Origin: Hemerocallis citrina
Taxonomy: Eukaryota > Streptophyta > Magnoliopsida > Asparagales > Asphodelaceae
NCBI GenBank assembly: GCA_017893485.1
Contig: JACEHZ010000198.1
Span: 992,001 to 1,056,000 of the forward strand
Reading direction: 5' to 3'
Length of the DNA stretch: 64,000 nt
Below, piece after piece: positions 1 through 10,555 of this stretch. Within the stretch, counting starts at the first letter, position 1. Every line of letters starts with the position of its first letter. The notes beneath the pieces were generated by a model. The model saw nothing but the letters and a program-made list of their open reading frames with translations, did not search any database and had not been told where the DNA came from. Both the position numbers and the translations under genes were made by a program.

Positions 1-98
1 TTATATCAACTCTTATTTTCTCGTTTAGATTTGGTTGTATTTAATTGGTGAATTAAAATGTAGTATAAAATAAATAACTCCTTTATGCTTATTGCTTC

Positions 99-122
99 AT
101 ATATATATATATATATATATAT
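99..122. repeat. short (TA)n microsatellite
   Basis: Uninterrupted AT dinucleotides abut the left end of a small foldback MITE. Similar ATATAT sequence follows its right end, so the MITE probably inserted into a TA tract. Confidence 0.9.
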
Positions 123-292
123 GGGAAAAGGGGTATGAGCAACTTGCTCATTTAGTAAATGAGCAATTGATGATGTGGCAAACATGTGATTGAAAAATCT
201 TTAAAGGGTTAGTTGTCTAATGTATCACATGCATGCCACATAATCAATTGCTCATTTACTAAATGAGCAAGTTGCTCATGTCCCTTTTACCC
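123..292. mobile_element. foldback MITE of 170 bp
   Basis: The two ends are near-perfect inverted repeats of about 55 bp. The left end begins GGGAAAAGGGGTATGAGCAA; the reverse complement of the right end begins GGGTAAAAGGGACATGAGCA. Each arm also holds a smaller palindrome around GCTCATTTAGTAAATGAGC. It has no coding capacity. Flanks on both sides are TA repeats, so the target duplication and superfamily cannot be fixed. Confidence 0.8.
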
Positions 293-640
293 ATATATAT
301 ATTGTTTTTTCTAGTAAAGCTTTCTTGTTAAAAACCAGTTAAACGTTATATAAAACTTAAACAATTCTGGCGTTAAGCGTACCAAGTCATAATGAATTCT
401 GCAACATGTCGAAGACCTTGGAAAAGAAAAAATAATCTTTCAAAATGAATTGGTGTGAGTTTACAAATGCCTGAAATGTGTGATCTATTATGAAGCATTG
501 ATGAAATTGGCCCAAGAATTGATCAGCAGAGCCACAATCCATTGACAACTAGAACGACAACAATGGACCATATATCCTAGGGCCTGGACATATTAATCTT
601 TTTTCTCCATTCAGTTTAGTTATATGTCTCTGCAGTAAAA
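293..640. other. non-coding stretch, nothing recognised
   Basis: AT-rich unique-looking sequence without an ORF, RNA gene or obvious repeat. It is the left flank of the retroposon-like insertion. Confidence 0.5.
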
Positions 641-671
641 CTAACAACTTGATGCTGGGATAAACTAATAA

Positions 672-1870
672 GGGAGAATGACCGATTAGCACCTAAAATT
701 TATAGAAATTACCTACACACACCTAAAGTTTATATAATATCCCAATAGTACCCAAACTTCTATTATTTGGACCTAAAGACCCCCGCCGTTAATTTCTCAG
801 TTAAGTTAATGGAATATTCCTAGAATATACCCCTTAACGGGTTTAAACTCGTTAAGAGGCACGTGAAAAGACCAAAATATCCTCCAAAATAATTTTAATG
901 ACTCCCTCTCTCTCTCACTTAAACGTAGACAGAAAGAGTTAGAGAGAGATAGAGAGAGAGGCAGAGACAGAGAATGAGAGAGAAAGAGAGAGAGCGCTAG
1001 AGAGAGAGAGGGGAAAACAGAGAGAAATAGACAGAGAGAGGGAGATAACGAGAGTGGGAGAGAGATGGTTACAGTGAAGCTCGACAGCAAGGAGGAGGAG
1101 GCGGGGAGTGGTCGACGAGGAGGCAATCATGAGCTCGGAGGGAGCTCGAAGGTGGCAGTGGTGGCGAGAGTGGATGGGTATGGTCGGAAGCTCAAGGGGG
1201 AGGGGAGCGGTGGAGTTCGAGAGCTCGAAATGGAGCTTAGTGGTGGTGCTGACGGCAGCGAGGAGGAGAGGAGGAGCTTCGGAGGTTGGCGGTAGCGACG
1301 GAGGGAAGCTCGAGTGTGACGACGATGGCAAGGAGGAGTTTCGGAGGAGGTTGAAGGTGGTGGCAGAGTTGTGGCGAGGCGCTCGTCGACTGTGATGGAG
1401 CTTGGGGTGCTTCGGTGGTGTTCGTCGAGGGCAGTGAGTGGTGGTGGTGGTGAGGACAGCAGCGGAGGAAGTGTGCGGTAGTGGAGGAGAGCAGCGGAGG
1501 AGGTGTGCGGTGGAGTCGAGGGTGGTGGCGAAGGTAATGGAGATGGCGAGGAGGTGCTTCGGGTGGAAGAGAGGTGGTCGGAGGCGGAGCTCGGTGGCGA
1601 TGGTGGAGAGGAGGTGTGGCATTGGGGGGTCGGGCTTTTGGGTTGTCGTCGAAGGGGAAGAGGAAGAAACAGAGAATGGAGAAGAAAAAAGGTGGGGGTG
1701 GGGGTAAAAAAGTAATTTCACTCTCTAATTGTTAAAAAACTAACTGAATTGGACGTCAGGTGCTTATAGGTCCAATTTTGAAATGTTCAGGTGTGTTTAG
1801 GGTATTACCGTCACTTCAGGTGTGTGTAGGGCATTAGGACAAACATTAGGTGCCTATAGGTCCTTCCCCC
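672..1870. mobile_element. Mutator-like element (MULE), possible Pack-MULE
   Basis: The 9-bp direct repeat AACTAATAA lies at 663-671 and 1871-1879, the length expected for Mutator elements. Between them the ends are inverted repeats: GGGAGAATGACC...AGCACCTAA on the left and, reverse-complemented, GGGGGAAGGACC...GGCACCTAA on the right. Similarity continues inward through CACCTAAAGT-type motifs. The interior (about 1065-1700) is much more GC-rich than the ends and is a (GA)n/GGN-rich block with long open frames on both strands, the longest 260 codons on the minus strand (1721-939). The composition resembles a captured plant 5' exon, but no domain was recognised and no transposase is present. 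Confidence 0.8.
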
Positions 1871-1875
1871 AACTA

Positions 1876-2175
1876 ATAAGCATATAAGTTCTCTCTCTCC
1901 TCCTCGAAAATTCGGAAGACGATTTTGAAAACCCAAAATATCATATCCCCAATTTTCGGAATCTCCTCTCTCCTCCCTCCCTCCTCCGACCACCTTCTCC
2001 TTCTCCTCCTCCACCTCCTCCGGCCCTCCCTTCTCCTCCCCCACTTCCACCTATCCTCCTCCACCTCCGAGCCCCATCTCCTCCCATCCTCCTTTCCTCC
2101 CGCCCACCTCCTCCTTTCCCCTCTTCCTCCCTCATCCAAACCACATCCCCCCTCCAACCCCTGATCAGACCCCAT
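1876..2175. repeat. CT-rich (CTCCTC)n low-complexity tract
   Basis: About 300 bp of imperfect CTCC/CCT repeats follow the MULE inside the retroposon-like insertion. Open frames here are compositional artefacts. It could be a transcribed leader or 5' UTR, which are often pyrimidine-rich in plants; nothing proves this. Confidence 0.8.
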
Positions 2176-2491
2176 CCTCCATCACCGAGCATCCACTGAG
2201 AGTTGATTTGGGGAGGAGAGGTGGACGATGACTCCTTCCCCTTCCTTCCTCCACCAAAATGTCTCCCTAATATCCAAATGTCTGTTTTCCTAATATTCAA
2301 ATTTCTTTTTTCCTAATATCCAAATTACAACAAACTTACAATTAGCAAGAAAATGTACCCTAGTTGGTGGGATGACGGTAGTCGGACAATTTTATAGTTT
2401 GGGCTCTACTTTGTCCAATTCAGGTCAAAGTGAGGGGTGCATAAGGTCTCTCTCATGTCAGGGGGCTTGGAAGGGGTGGTGGCGTTTGTTG

Positions 2492-2876
2492 AGCAGTCAG
2501 GGGAGATGACAGCTTTCGTTGCGATGTGCCAATGAGAGTCAACGAGTGTCAAGCGAGGAAATGAGAACCAGGACTCAATCTGTACAGGGAGTTTTTATAT
2601 TGGTGGAGTGCCGGCAGTCTCTCATATGGTGCTTGAAGTTGACGCATGAGTCACTAATGGGGGCAACGGAGGTGTCCGTGCGAGCAGTCAGGAGAAAGGA
2701 AAACCTTCGTTGTGAGGTACCAGTGAGAGTCAACGAGGGTCAAGCAAGGGGATGAGAACCAGAACTCATTCTGTACAGGGAGTTATCAGATTGGTGGAGT
2801 GTCTGCAGTCTCTCATATGGAGCTTGAAGTTGACGTATGAGTCACTGATGGGGGTGACAGAGGTGTCCGTGCGAGC
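2492..2876 (+). repeat. two-copy tandem repeat, unit about 191 bp
   Basis: A unit starting GAGCAGTCAGG at 2492 recurs at 2683 with many substitutions. Shared blocks include GAGAGTCAACGAG, CTGTACAGGGAGTT and GAGGTGTCCGTGCGAGC. Neither copy carries a convincing reading frame. Confidence 0.8.
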
Positions 2877-3168
2877 GACGGAGCAGATAAATGGTGTACA
2901 AGCGAGAGACTGAGAGAGAGAGAATGAGCTCAAATTGGCACGAGAAATTGACTTGGACGAGGTCGGACGATCAGTAGGAATAGATTTCGTTGTATTTTTG
3001 TTTATTGGTTGGGGTATGAGTTCCAAGACCCAGCTTGTTGGGATCTGAACTTCATAAGCCTTATTTTTTTTGTACGTTTTGTTAAAGTTTTTTTAATGAA
3101 ATGCGGGGGATATTCAACCCACCGTTTAGCGATTTAAAAAAAAAAAAAAAAAAACCTAACAACTTGAT

Positions 3169-3519
3169 ATCCTTCTTCAGTGCCTCAATCAAACTCTATT
3201 TAGGTCTACCCAACTCCTTTTTACCCCATTAACTAAATTGTCGTCTTTCTTAAGAACATAATTACTAGTGCAATCTTTTAATCTTTTAGTTGCAAGACCA
3301 TCCCTCGCACTTCATAATCAGTGTTATTACAAAGTGCAGAAACAGGAAAGCATAAGCAGAGTAAAGCCGATCATAAAAGAACAGCCAAAGTAATTCATGT
3401 AACTACAATAAAAATAAAACATATTGCTATAAACAAAAAATATCAGAACACAATTTACTGTGAATCTCTAGCCTCTTGACATTTTACCTCCGGCTTTTAT
3501 TTTAACTCATTTAAGAAAC
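3169..3519. other. non-coding stretch, nothing recognised
   Basis: AT-rich sequence between the retroposon poly-A and the PPR relic. No open frame with recognisable content. Confidence 0.5.
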
Positions 3520-3716
3520 CCCTACTAGTTCTCAAATCTGGCCTGAATAGCTTCCTCAACTGCAACCGATCTGTCGCCAACTTCTTTCTAAGTTCCTACT
3601 CCAAATGTGGCCACTTGAACTATGCCCAAGAAGCTGGTCAACCAAAATGCCCATACAAGTAGGTTTTACGGTGATGATGTGTTTCTATCCAATTCATTGA
3701 TTAATATCTGTTCAGA
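3520..3716 (+). pseudogene. PPR-repeat protein pseudogene, fragment 1
   Basis: Translation gives SGLNSFLNCNRSVANFFLSSY followed by SKCGHLNYAQ, which fits the plant pentatricopeptide repeat consensus (N..L..YSKCG.L..A). The frame then degrades. It is cut at 3716 by CACTA element A; the reading direction and motif order resume at 27642 beyond the element. PPR proteins bind organellar RNA; this copy has stops and frameshifts and cannot encode one. The start of the gene is not visible upstream. Confidence 0.6.
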
Positions 3717-4030
3717 CACTACAAATCGCAAGGCCTGTAGCGACATACTTTTCCCGGCATTTTCGCTACACGCCACGATAGATGTGGAAGATTTTTTTTT
3801 AAAGAAAACACACTCTATAGCGGCGTTTAGCAGAAACACCGCTATAGGTGCAAACAGTAGCAGCGTGTTACATATAAATGTCGGGACAACCTCTCTCTAT
3901 CGTGTGAACACTAATTTAATTTAATTTTTTAAATAAATAAAATAGCTATAACGGCGTGGACGCTAAATACGCCGGGATAGCATTATTTAAAAATTAAAAT
4001 AAATTCCTATCCCAACATTTACATGACAAA
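3717..4030. repeat. CACTA A 5' subterminal repeats
   Basis: Repeated short motifs such as CTATAGCGGCGTTT, CACCGCTATAGG and CGGCGTGG in both orientations flank the 5' terminus. Subterminal arrays like this bind transposase in En/Spm elements. The array matches that of element B at 6499-6830. Confidence 0.75.
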
Positions 4031-4859
4031 CATATTATCATGAAGATATTTTTATTTTAATATATATTTTTATACATATTTTTTGTATTTTATATTTTAA
4101 TATTTATATATTTAAATAATATTTTACATGTAGATAGCATAAATTTGGTTACTGAATATTATCATGAAGAATGCATGAAAGAATTTTGATTCTATATTTA
4201 TGTAGTTAACATTAATGAATAGGATTATCATTACTATACACAATATTACTCTATAATATATAATTTATCAAATATATATTATTCCTTTTTATTAAATATT
4301 TTATACCTAATCTCATTACTAATAACATATTTGTTATGCATACATTTATCAAAAATCTCATTATGTAATTGTAATTTTTTACAATTAGCTACAGTACGTA
4401 CATAGTAGTCATCATATTAGTATTATCTACTAAATAGAGAATAAGCTTGATATATATTGTGATATGATAGAATTTTCCATACATTTGCTAACACAACTTG
4501 AAGAAGTAAGTTTTGACTCCCGATTTGCAATATACGGTCATGTATCATTTGTAACTTGATCAATATTTTAAAGAGACACAATTGAAAAGTGCACAATCGA
4601 TCGATATCTTAAAATTATGTAACTTTCAGCTAGACTAGAATTCACCACACACAACCTATCTCAACTCGTATAAGAAAGTTTCGACTCACGACTTGCAAGA
4701 TCCATACAGTTTTGTATCGCAAAAAATAAATTTGAGAATTATTTAATTTTCAAATTTGAAAAGAGTAATTAAAGATTATAGAATTTTATAGTTTTTTTGA
4801 CAATATTGAGCTTTGTTTGTTTGTAAATTTATAATTATTAATGAGTAAAACCGATAGAA

Positions 4860-4862
<3 letters not shown>

Positions 4863-4934
<72 letters not shown>
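4863..4934. repeat. (TA)n microsatellite in CACTA A
   Basis: About 70 bp of uninterrupted AT dinucleotides. The sibling element B has a shorter tract (7664-7681) at the same relative place, so the array expanded or contracted after the copies diverged. Confidence 0.95.
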
Positions 4935-4937
<3 letters not shown>

Positions 4938-5039
4938 TTACCTTTAAAATATAATACACCTATCATGGCGTGTTACATATAAACCGCCATTATATATTCG
5001 ACATACAACGACGGTTTATAAGTAAAACGCCGTGATAGG

Positions 5040-5640
5040 CCAACCTTTTTTTTCCATTAAACCCGCTCTAAAATACCGCACTGTTTTTGTTTCCCCCCAA
5101 TTTCCCAAATCTGTTAACCTAGTTTCCTCCTCTTTGCCGCTTTCTTATCGAAACCGCTACAGCCCTTCTCTCACCCTCATCACTAAATGCCGCACGACCC
5201 TCGCACCGCACCACCCTCTTGCCGCACCTCTCTCGCGCCGCTTGACCCTTGCCGCCGCTCCTACTTCGCCTCCTCTTTTCCATCTCTTTCTTCATCTGTG
5301 GTCACCGGAGACTGCCAGGACTGCAACCGACTCCCGGTGTCCTTGATAGACAGCGCACTCATCAGCACTGTCCTCGTCGTCACCGCCGTCGACTGTCTAA
5401 TCTACTCCTACCTCCGTCGTCTATCCCTACCATCCACAACTCCGACCTCTAATTCGACGGCCGAGATGACGGCATCCTCGTGGCTGTTAGCGGTCTTGTG
5501 GTCCCCACCTCCTCCGACACTCGATTCACCCTCAGAATCGGGAACAGAGGGGCCCTCGTCCCTGATCAATCTGGTCAAAGTGCCATCATGGTCAAGACGA
5601 TCCAGAAGGGAAAGGTTCAAAACATTCTAATTAGTTTCTC
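5040..5640 (+). other. CACTA A GC-rich leader / first-exon-like region
   Basis: After the 5' subterminal and AT-rich zone, composition becomes C-rich and exon-like. The first 250 bp resemble the leader of element B (7800-8133), both with runs such as GTTTCCCCCCAATT and GCCGC. This is probably the element's own promoter-proximal leader. The part from about 5290 on differs from B and contains open frames (5187-5630 plus strand) with no recognised domain. It may be the 5' exon of a lost transposon or captured gene. Confidence 0.4.
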
Positions 5641-6352
5641 TAATTTCTTGATTCTTGATTATTATTATTCTTCATTCGAAATTCTTAATTATTTTAAGTG
5701 CAGAGTGTTCGAATTTGGTGTATTGGAATTTATGACTGCCTCTTCAGTGATGGGAGGACACAAAATTGGTCGAAGAGGGACGAGACAGTTTTGATTCGAT
5801 CGGCGAGAAAAATGTTTTTATAAATTTGTTTAATTCGATGCTAATGAATCAGTGTTCAGTTGAAGTTTGTGAATGTGGTGATTTTTTGTAGGTTTCGTTT
5901 GCTCTGCATGAGGGAGGACGTTGGAGTAATGCGGAGTACGTTCAAATTGGTTTGGGTGATTTGTGACCTGGATTGCCTCTGGTAAGGGTGTATCAGTGTA
6001 TGATCGGTGTCAGTTGTTTCGCCCTACGACACAGTCGTTGTGGGAGGCAGTGAAGGGCAATTTCATTTTCTTCATAGTGGGTGAGTTCAGATTTTCTTGA
6101 AGGTTTTGAAATGAGTTATTCAAAGTATTTTGTAGTTTGATAATGTGTAGCTGGTTTTTGAAGGTTGGGAGGAACGAGGTGGAGATGATTCTTCATGTTG
6201 GTAAGGAGATCACTGCGGTCGGGATCTACAAAAGAATCAGTGGTGGAGCACTTGAGATAGAGCTGTTGGCGCTGATCTTCCATATTTTCTGTGAGAATCT
6301 TAGCCTTTTGCTATTTAATCAAAGTCTGTAGATTTCTTCTCACAAACATTTA
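5641..6352. other. CACTA A interior, weak exon-like patches
   Basis: Mostly AT-rich intron-like sequence. Two GC-richer patches (about 5893-5990 and 6135-6330) are each preceded by TTTGTAG, a possible splice acceptor. I recognise no protein in either. Confidence 0.3.
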
Positions 6353-6498
6353 GGGGGCATTTGGCAATCTTATTTGCATTGCAACTACAATTGTCAGTAG
6401 TAGTTACAGTTACAGTTGCAATTTCTATGATGTGGTAAAAATATTGCAAGTGCAACTTAGACAAACTTAATTCCACTTGCAACTTATTTGCACCCAAA

Positions 6499-6830
6499 CA
6501 CTACAAACCGCAAGGCCTGTAGCGGCATACTTCTCCCGGCGTTTACGGTAAATGCCGCGATAGATGTGGAATATTTTTTTATTTAATAAAACACACACGC
6601 TATACCGGCGTTTCGACGAAATGTCGCCATAGGTGCAAACAGTAGCGGCGTGTTACATATAAACGTCGGCACAACTCCTCTCTATCGTGCGAACACTAAT
6701 TTAATTTAATTTTTTAAATAAATAAAATAGCTATAACGGCTTGGACGCTATATACGCCGGGATAACATCAGTTAAAAAATAAAATAAATACCTATACCGG
6801 CGTTTACGAGACAAACGCCGAGATAGATTT
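6499..6830. repeat. CACTA B 5' subterminal repeats
   Basis: An array of CCGGCGTTT, GCCGCGATAG and ACGCCGGGATA motifs in both orientations, closely matching element A at 3717-4030. Confidence 0.75.
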
Positions 6831-7799
6831 TGTAAAATAATTGGTTTCTTATATATATTTTTATATTTTAATATATATATTTAAATAATATTTTATATGT
6901 AGATAGCACGAGATTTGGTCATCGAATATTATCATGAAGAATGCATGAAAGAATTTTAATTCTATAATTATGACGTAGTTAACATCAATGAATAGGATTA
7001 TCATTACTATACACAATATTACTCTATAATACATAATTTATCACATATATTTTATTCCTTTTTTATTAAATATTTTATACCTAATCTCATTACTAATAAA
7101 ATATTTGTCATGCATACATTTATCAAAAATCACATTAATTATGTAATTGTAATTTTTTACAATCAGTTACAGTACATACGTAGTAGTCATCAGGTTAGTA
7201 TTATATACCAAATAGAAAATAAGCTTGATATATATTGCGATATGATAGGATTTTTCCATACATTTGCTAACATAACTTGAAGAAGTAAGTTTTGACCCAC
7301 GATTTGCAATATACGGTAATGTATCACTTGTAACTCGATCAATATTTTGAACAGTATAACTAAAAGAAAGCAACACATTTGAAAAGTGCACAATTGATCG
7401 ATATCTTAAAATTACGTAACTTTCCGCTAGACTAGAATTCACCACACACAACCTAACTCAACTCGTATAAGAAAGTTTCGACTAACGACTTGCAAGATTC
7501 ATACAGTTTTGTATCGCAATAAATAAATTTGAGAATTAGTTAATTTTCGAGTTTAAAAAGCGTAATTAATGATTATAGAATTTTATAATTTTTTTGACAA
7601 TATTGAGCTTTGTTGGTTTGTAGATTTATATATTAATTAATGAGTAGAACCCATAGAACGCATATATATATATATATATATGACTTGTTTTTAAAATATA
7701 ATACACCTATCATAGTGTGTTACATATAAACCGCCGTTTATAGATTAGACTAATAGCGGTGGTTTATATGTCGCACGCCGTGATAGGCCAATTATTATT

Positions 7800-8133
7800 T
7801 ATTTCATTATACCCGCTCTAAATCCCCGCACTCTCTTTTTCGTTTCCCCCCAATTCCCCAAACCTAATATTTCTTCCCCCTCCAAGCCGCTTTCTCCTCT
7901 AACCCACTCCTTTCTCTCCCCCTCATCATCTCCCTCGCGCCGCACACGTTCCTGCTTCGCTTCTCTTGTCCATCGTGCCGCCGCTCCTCGTACCCCTGCT
8001 GTTTTCTCGCCGCCGCTCATCACGCACCGCTGCTCCTCGTACCTTTCGCTGCTTCTCCTCACTTTTGCAGACCCCTCACTGTCAAGCTCTTCATCCCTAA
8101 GCAGCCGATCTCTGTTCTAATCGTCCAATTTCG
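7800..8133 (+). promoter_or_regulatory. CACTA B GC-rich leader, probable first exon
   Basis: The C-rich sequence resembles the leader of element A and plant 5' UTRs. It ends at about TTTCG/GTAAAG (8133/8134), a plausible splice donor, followed by a long AT-rich intron-like stretch. I infer that transcription of the captured KH exons would start here; no TATA box was assigned with confidence. Confidence 0.35.
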
Positions 8134-10555
8134 GTAAAGATTATCATTTTAATTGTTTAGTAATATTGCGCAATTCCTATTTGACAATGAAATCTAACAA
8201 ATTGAAGAAATATCTAGAAAAGGGTTAGGTACTTCAATTTTTTTTGTCTTTTGAATTTATCAGTGTCTCATATAATAGTGGATAGCTTTTGGAGCATTGC
8301 TGAAAGAAGTATGTGATTGAACATTAAAATTTGCTTCTCATTTTGTCACAATCACAGTGACTAAATGTGCATCTTTTGCTGTATTCTGTCTGCAACCTTC
8401 TTTTATTGTGTGATTTACAGTGATAAAATTACCATCAGTCAATATGAAGATGACAAAGTAATTGATGTAGGAATTTTCTCCTTCTTTCTGAGAGAAAATG
8501 GTTTACAGGAAATTTCTTCAGATAACAAGAATGAATAGATGATGGTCACATGAACATACAGTAACTTTCTCATAGTAAAAACTTCTTTTAACTTTTGATT
8601 TAAGATTTTTTTTTTAAAAAAAATTATGCATATAGAACTTGAATACTGAGGCCCATTAGACAGAAAATCGTTTACATTACCTATGTTGTCTCGCTATTTT
8701 CTTTGCCATTAATTTGTTGGAGTAAATACTCCATGGGATAATATAAGGTTAACTATATAGTATCATATATAAATACATGGTTTTCATAGGATGCAAACTA
8801 TGGTGTGATTCTTGTCAATTCTCTCCTAGGATTCCTGTCATATTTTTGAATGAATTTGTTTATTGACTTTTCAATAATTACATATGTGACTGCCTTGTGG
8901 GTATTGTGTAGCGTAAAAAATCCTGAGATGATCATTGGTGAAGTTGCTATTAAGAACACTATGCTAGTCTTTGTTGATACACTTGTACTTAAAAGTATTA
9001 ATTACTGTTATGAATGCTGCACTATCCTTCATTTATACACTTAAATTGTTGACCCGGTTATTAGGTTTGCTCGTTGTTAGAATAATCTTCAATCTGGTGT
9101 TACTCAACTTGGCATTTATGACCTTTTGATGTCCAGAATATAATGTAGGTCCGGTTAAAAGTCTACGTTATTGTTCTTTATAATGATATGATAAAGGAAA
9201 AGATATAGAAATACCAAAGCTTTTATGATTTTTAATTCATTCAAAAATCAACTTTGGAGAGAAACCTTAATTCAATACTTAACAGCTCCATTATGTAGAT
9301 TGATCCACTTAAGACTTCTGGATCAGTTTTAAAACTTTTTGCTTGACCTTTTCGGAGCAACTTTTCTGTGTTTGCTCCACTGGCAGTCTTTAATAAATCA
9401 TGTAACTTAGTAACAACTTTAGATTCGTTTTTTCTGTTCCCTTTACTTGATGTATTTGCTCATGCCATATTTTGCCAGTTGCTCTAATGAGGGACTGCAA
9501 TCTATATTTACTTTTTATTCATCAAGAAATTTCAATTAGTCTTGATACTACTGAATAGATTGGTCCACAGTTTCAATTGCTTGTATCAGGGTTTTTTGGT
9601 TATTGCTTTGTCAAGCTTTTTTTTGGTTTTTTTAATTTAAGCATCCTTAGTCACAGTGAGTTACATAAATGAGAAATTAAATAAGAGTATTCCATTTTTG
9701 GTTGAAAGGGAAGCAACACTGACCTTATGTATTAAGTTTGTTTACCTGAAGTTGCGAATGCCAATTGGATTGTAATCAATTAAAACTTCAAGAGGTCACT
9801 AATTTTGTAAATATTATATGTTCTTTGCTGTCTTTCTTCTCATTGCATGACAGCTAATGTAAGCATTCTTTAGGCATTGACATCTTAAGATCTGCCTCAA
9901 GTATCTCTCGCATATCTACCTGTTTCCATTACTCAGAGAATAGCAGTGATGAACTTCTTCAGGTATTATATGATTTTTCATTGTGTGAATTGATTTTTTA
10001 CAGATTTGTTTGTGAAGGTAATCTGTTTGGAATATATATCTCTACTATTTTTATTAGACAGTTGGGGTTGCATGTGTCATATATACCAGCAACACTTCCA
10101 ATCTCAATTTATATCAACCATCCATTTACATCTAGCCTCAAACAATTGTCCGTTCACTTAAATCTAGCCTCAAATAATTAGTCATCTTCTTAAATCTAGC
10201 TTCTCACATGCATTGCACCTGCTAAATAGCTAGTAACTGTCACTACATATTTAAGGCCGGCATAATCGTGTATATGGTGTGGCTTTCACCAATTTTACAT
10301 TGTGTTTGCTACCCTTGAGTAATTTGTTGTGTTTCAGCTTGCATATATTATATATTTTTTTCTTTACCAAACATATATGGTTATGGTTTTATTATACCAC
10401 TGTACACAAACACTTAATTTTCTCTTGATGATCTGCTCTTGTTTTTCATTACATGTTGTATCAAAAACAGAAACCGGCTTTAACAAATCTGCATACTTTA
10501 TAAGTCTTTTAGATATTAAATATTTATAAATATCTTCTCATTGTTTGGAATTTAG
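8134..10555. other. CACTA B long intron-like region
   Basis: About 2.4 kb of AT-rich sequence without recognisable coding content, between the leader and the KH exons. It contains the left copy of a 33-bp direct repeat (9869-9901). Confidence 0.4.
9869..9901 (+). repeat. 33-bp direct repeat, left copy
   Basis: Starts TTTAGGCATTGACATCTTAA and is identical to 12710-12742. The two copies bracket the captured KH-domain segment. Confidence 0.9.

Larger units (their letters stand above)
641..3168 (+). mobile_element. retroposon-like insertion with poly-A tail and 13-bp TSD
   Basis: CTAACAACTTGAT occurs at 641-653 and again at 3156-3168, directly after a run of about 19 A (3136-3154). A direct repeat plus a 3' poly-A is the signature of LINE-mediated retroposition. 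The body is 654-3135. A Mutator-like element (672-1870) inserted near its 5' end later, leaving about 1.3 kb of original sequence. This holds a CT-rich tract, an internal tandem duplication and a T-rich 3' region. No reverse transcriptase or recognisable gene is present, so it may be a 5'-truncated LINE tail or a processed transcript. Confidence 0.6.

Noticed and set aside
939..1721. 260-codon minus-strand ORF
   Set aside because: The translation is low-complexity Ser/Pro/His/Leu sequence from a GA/GGN repeat block inside a MULE, and several frames are open at once. No domain or start context supports a gene.
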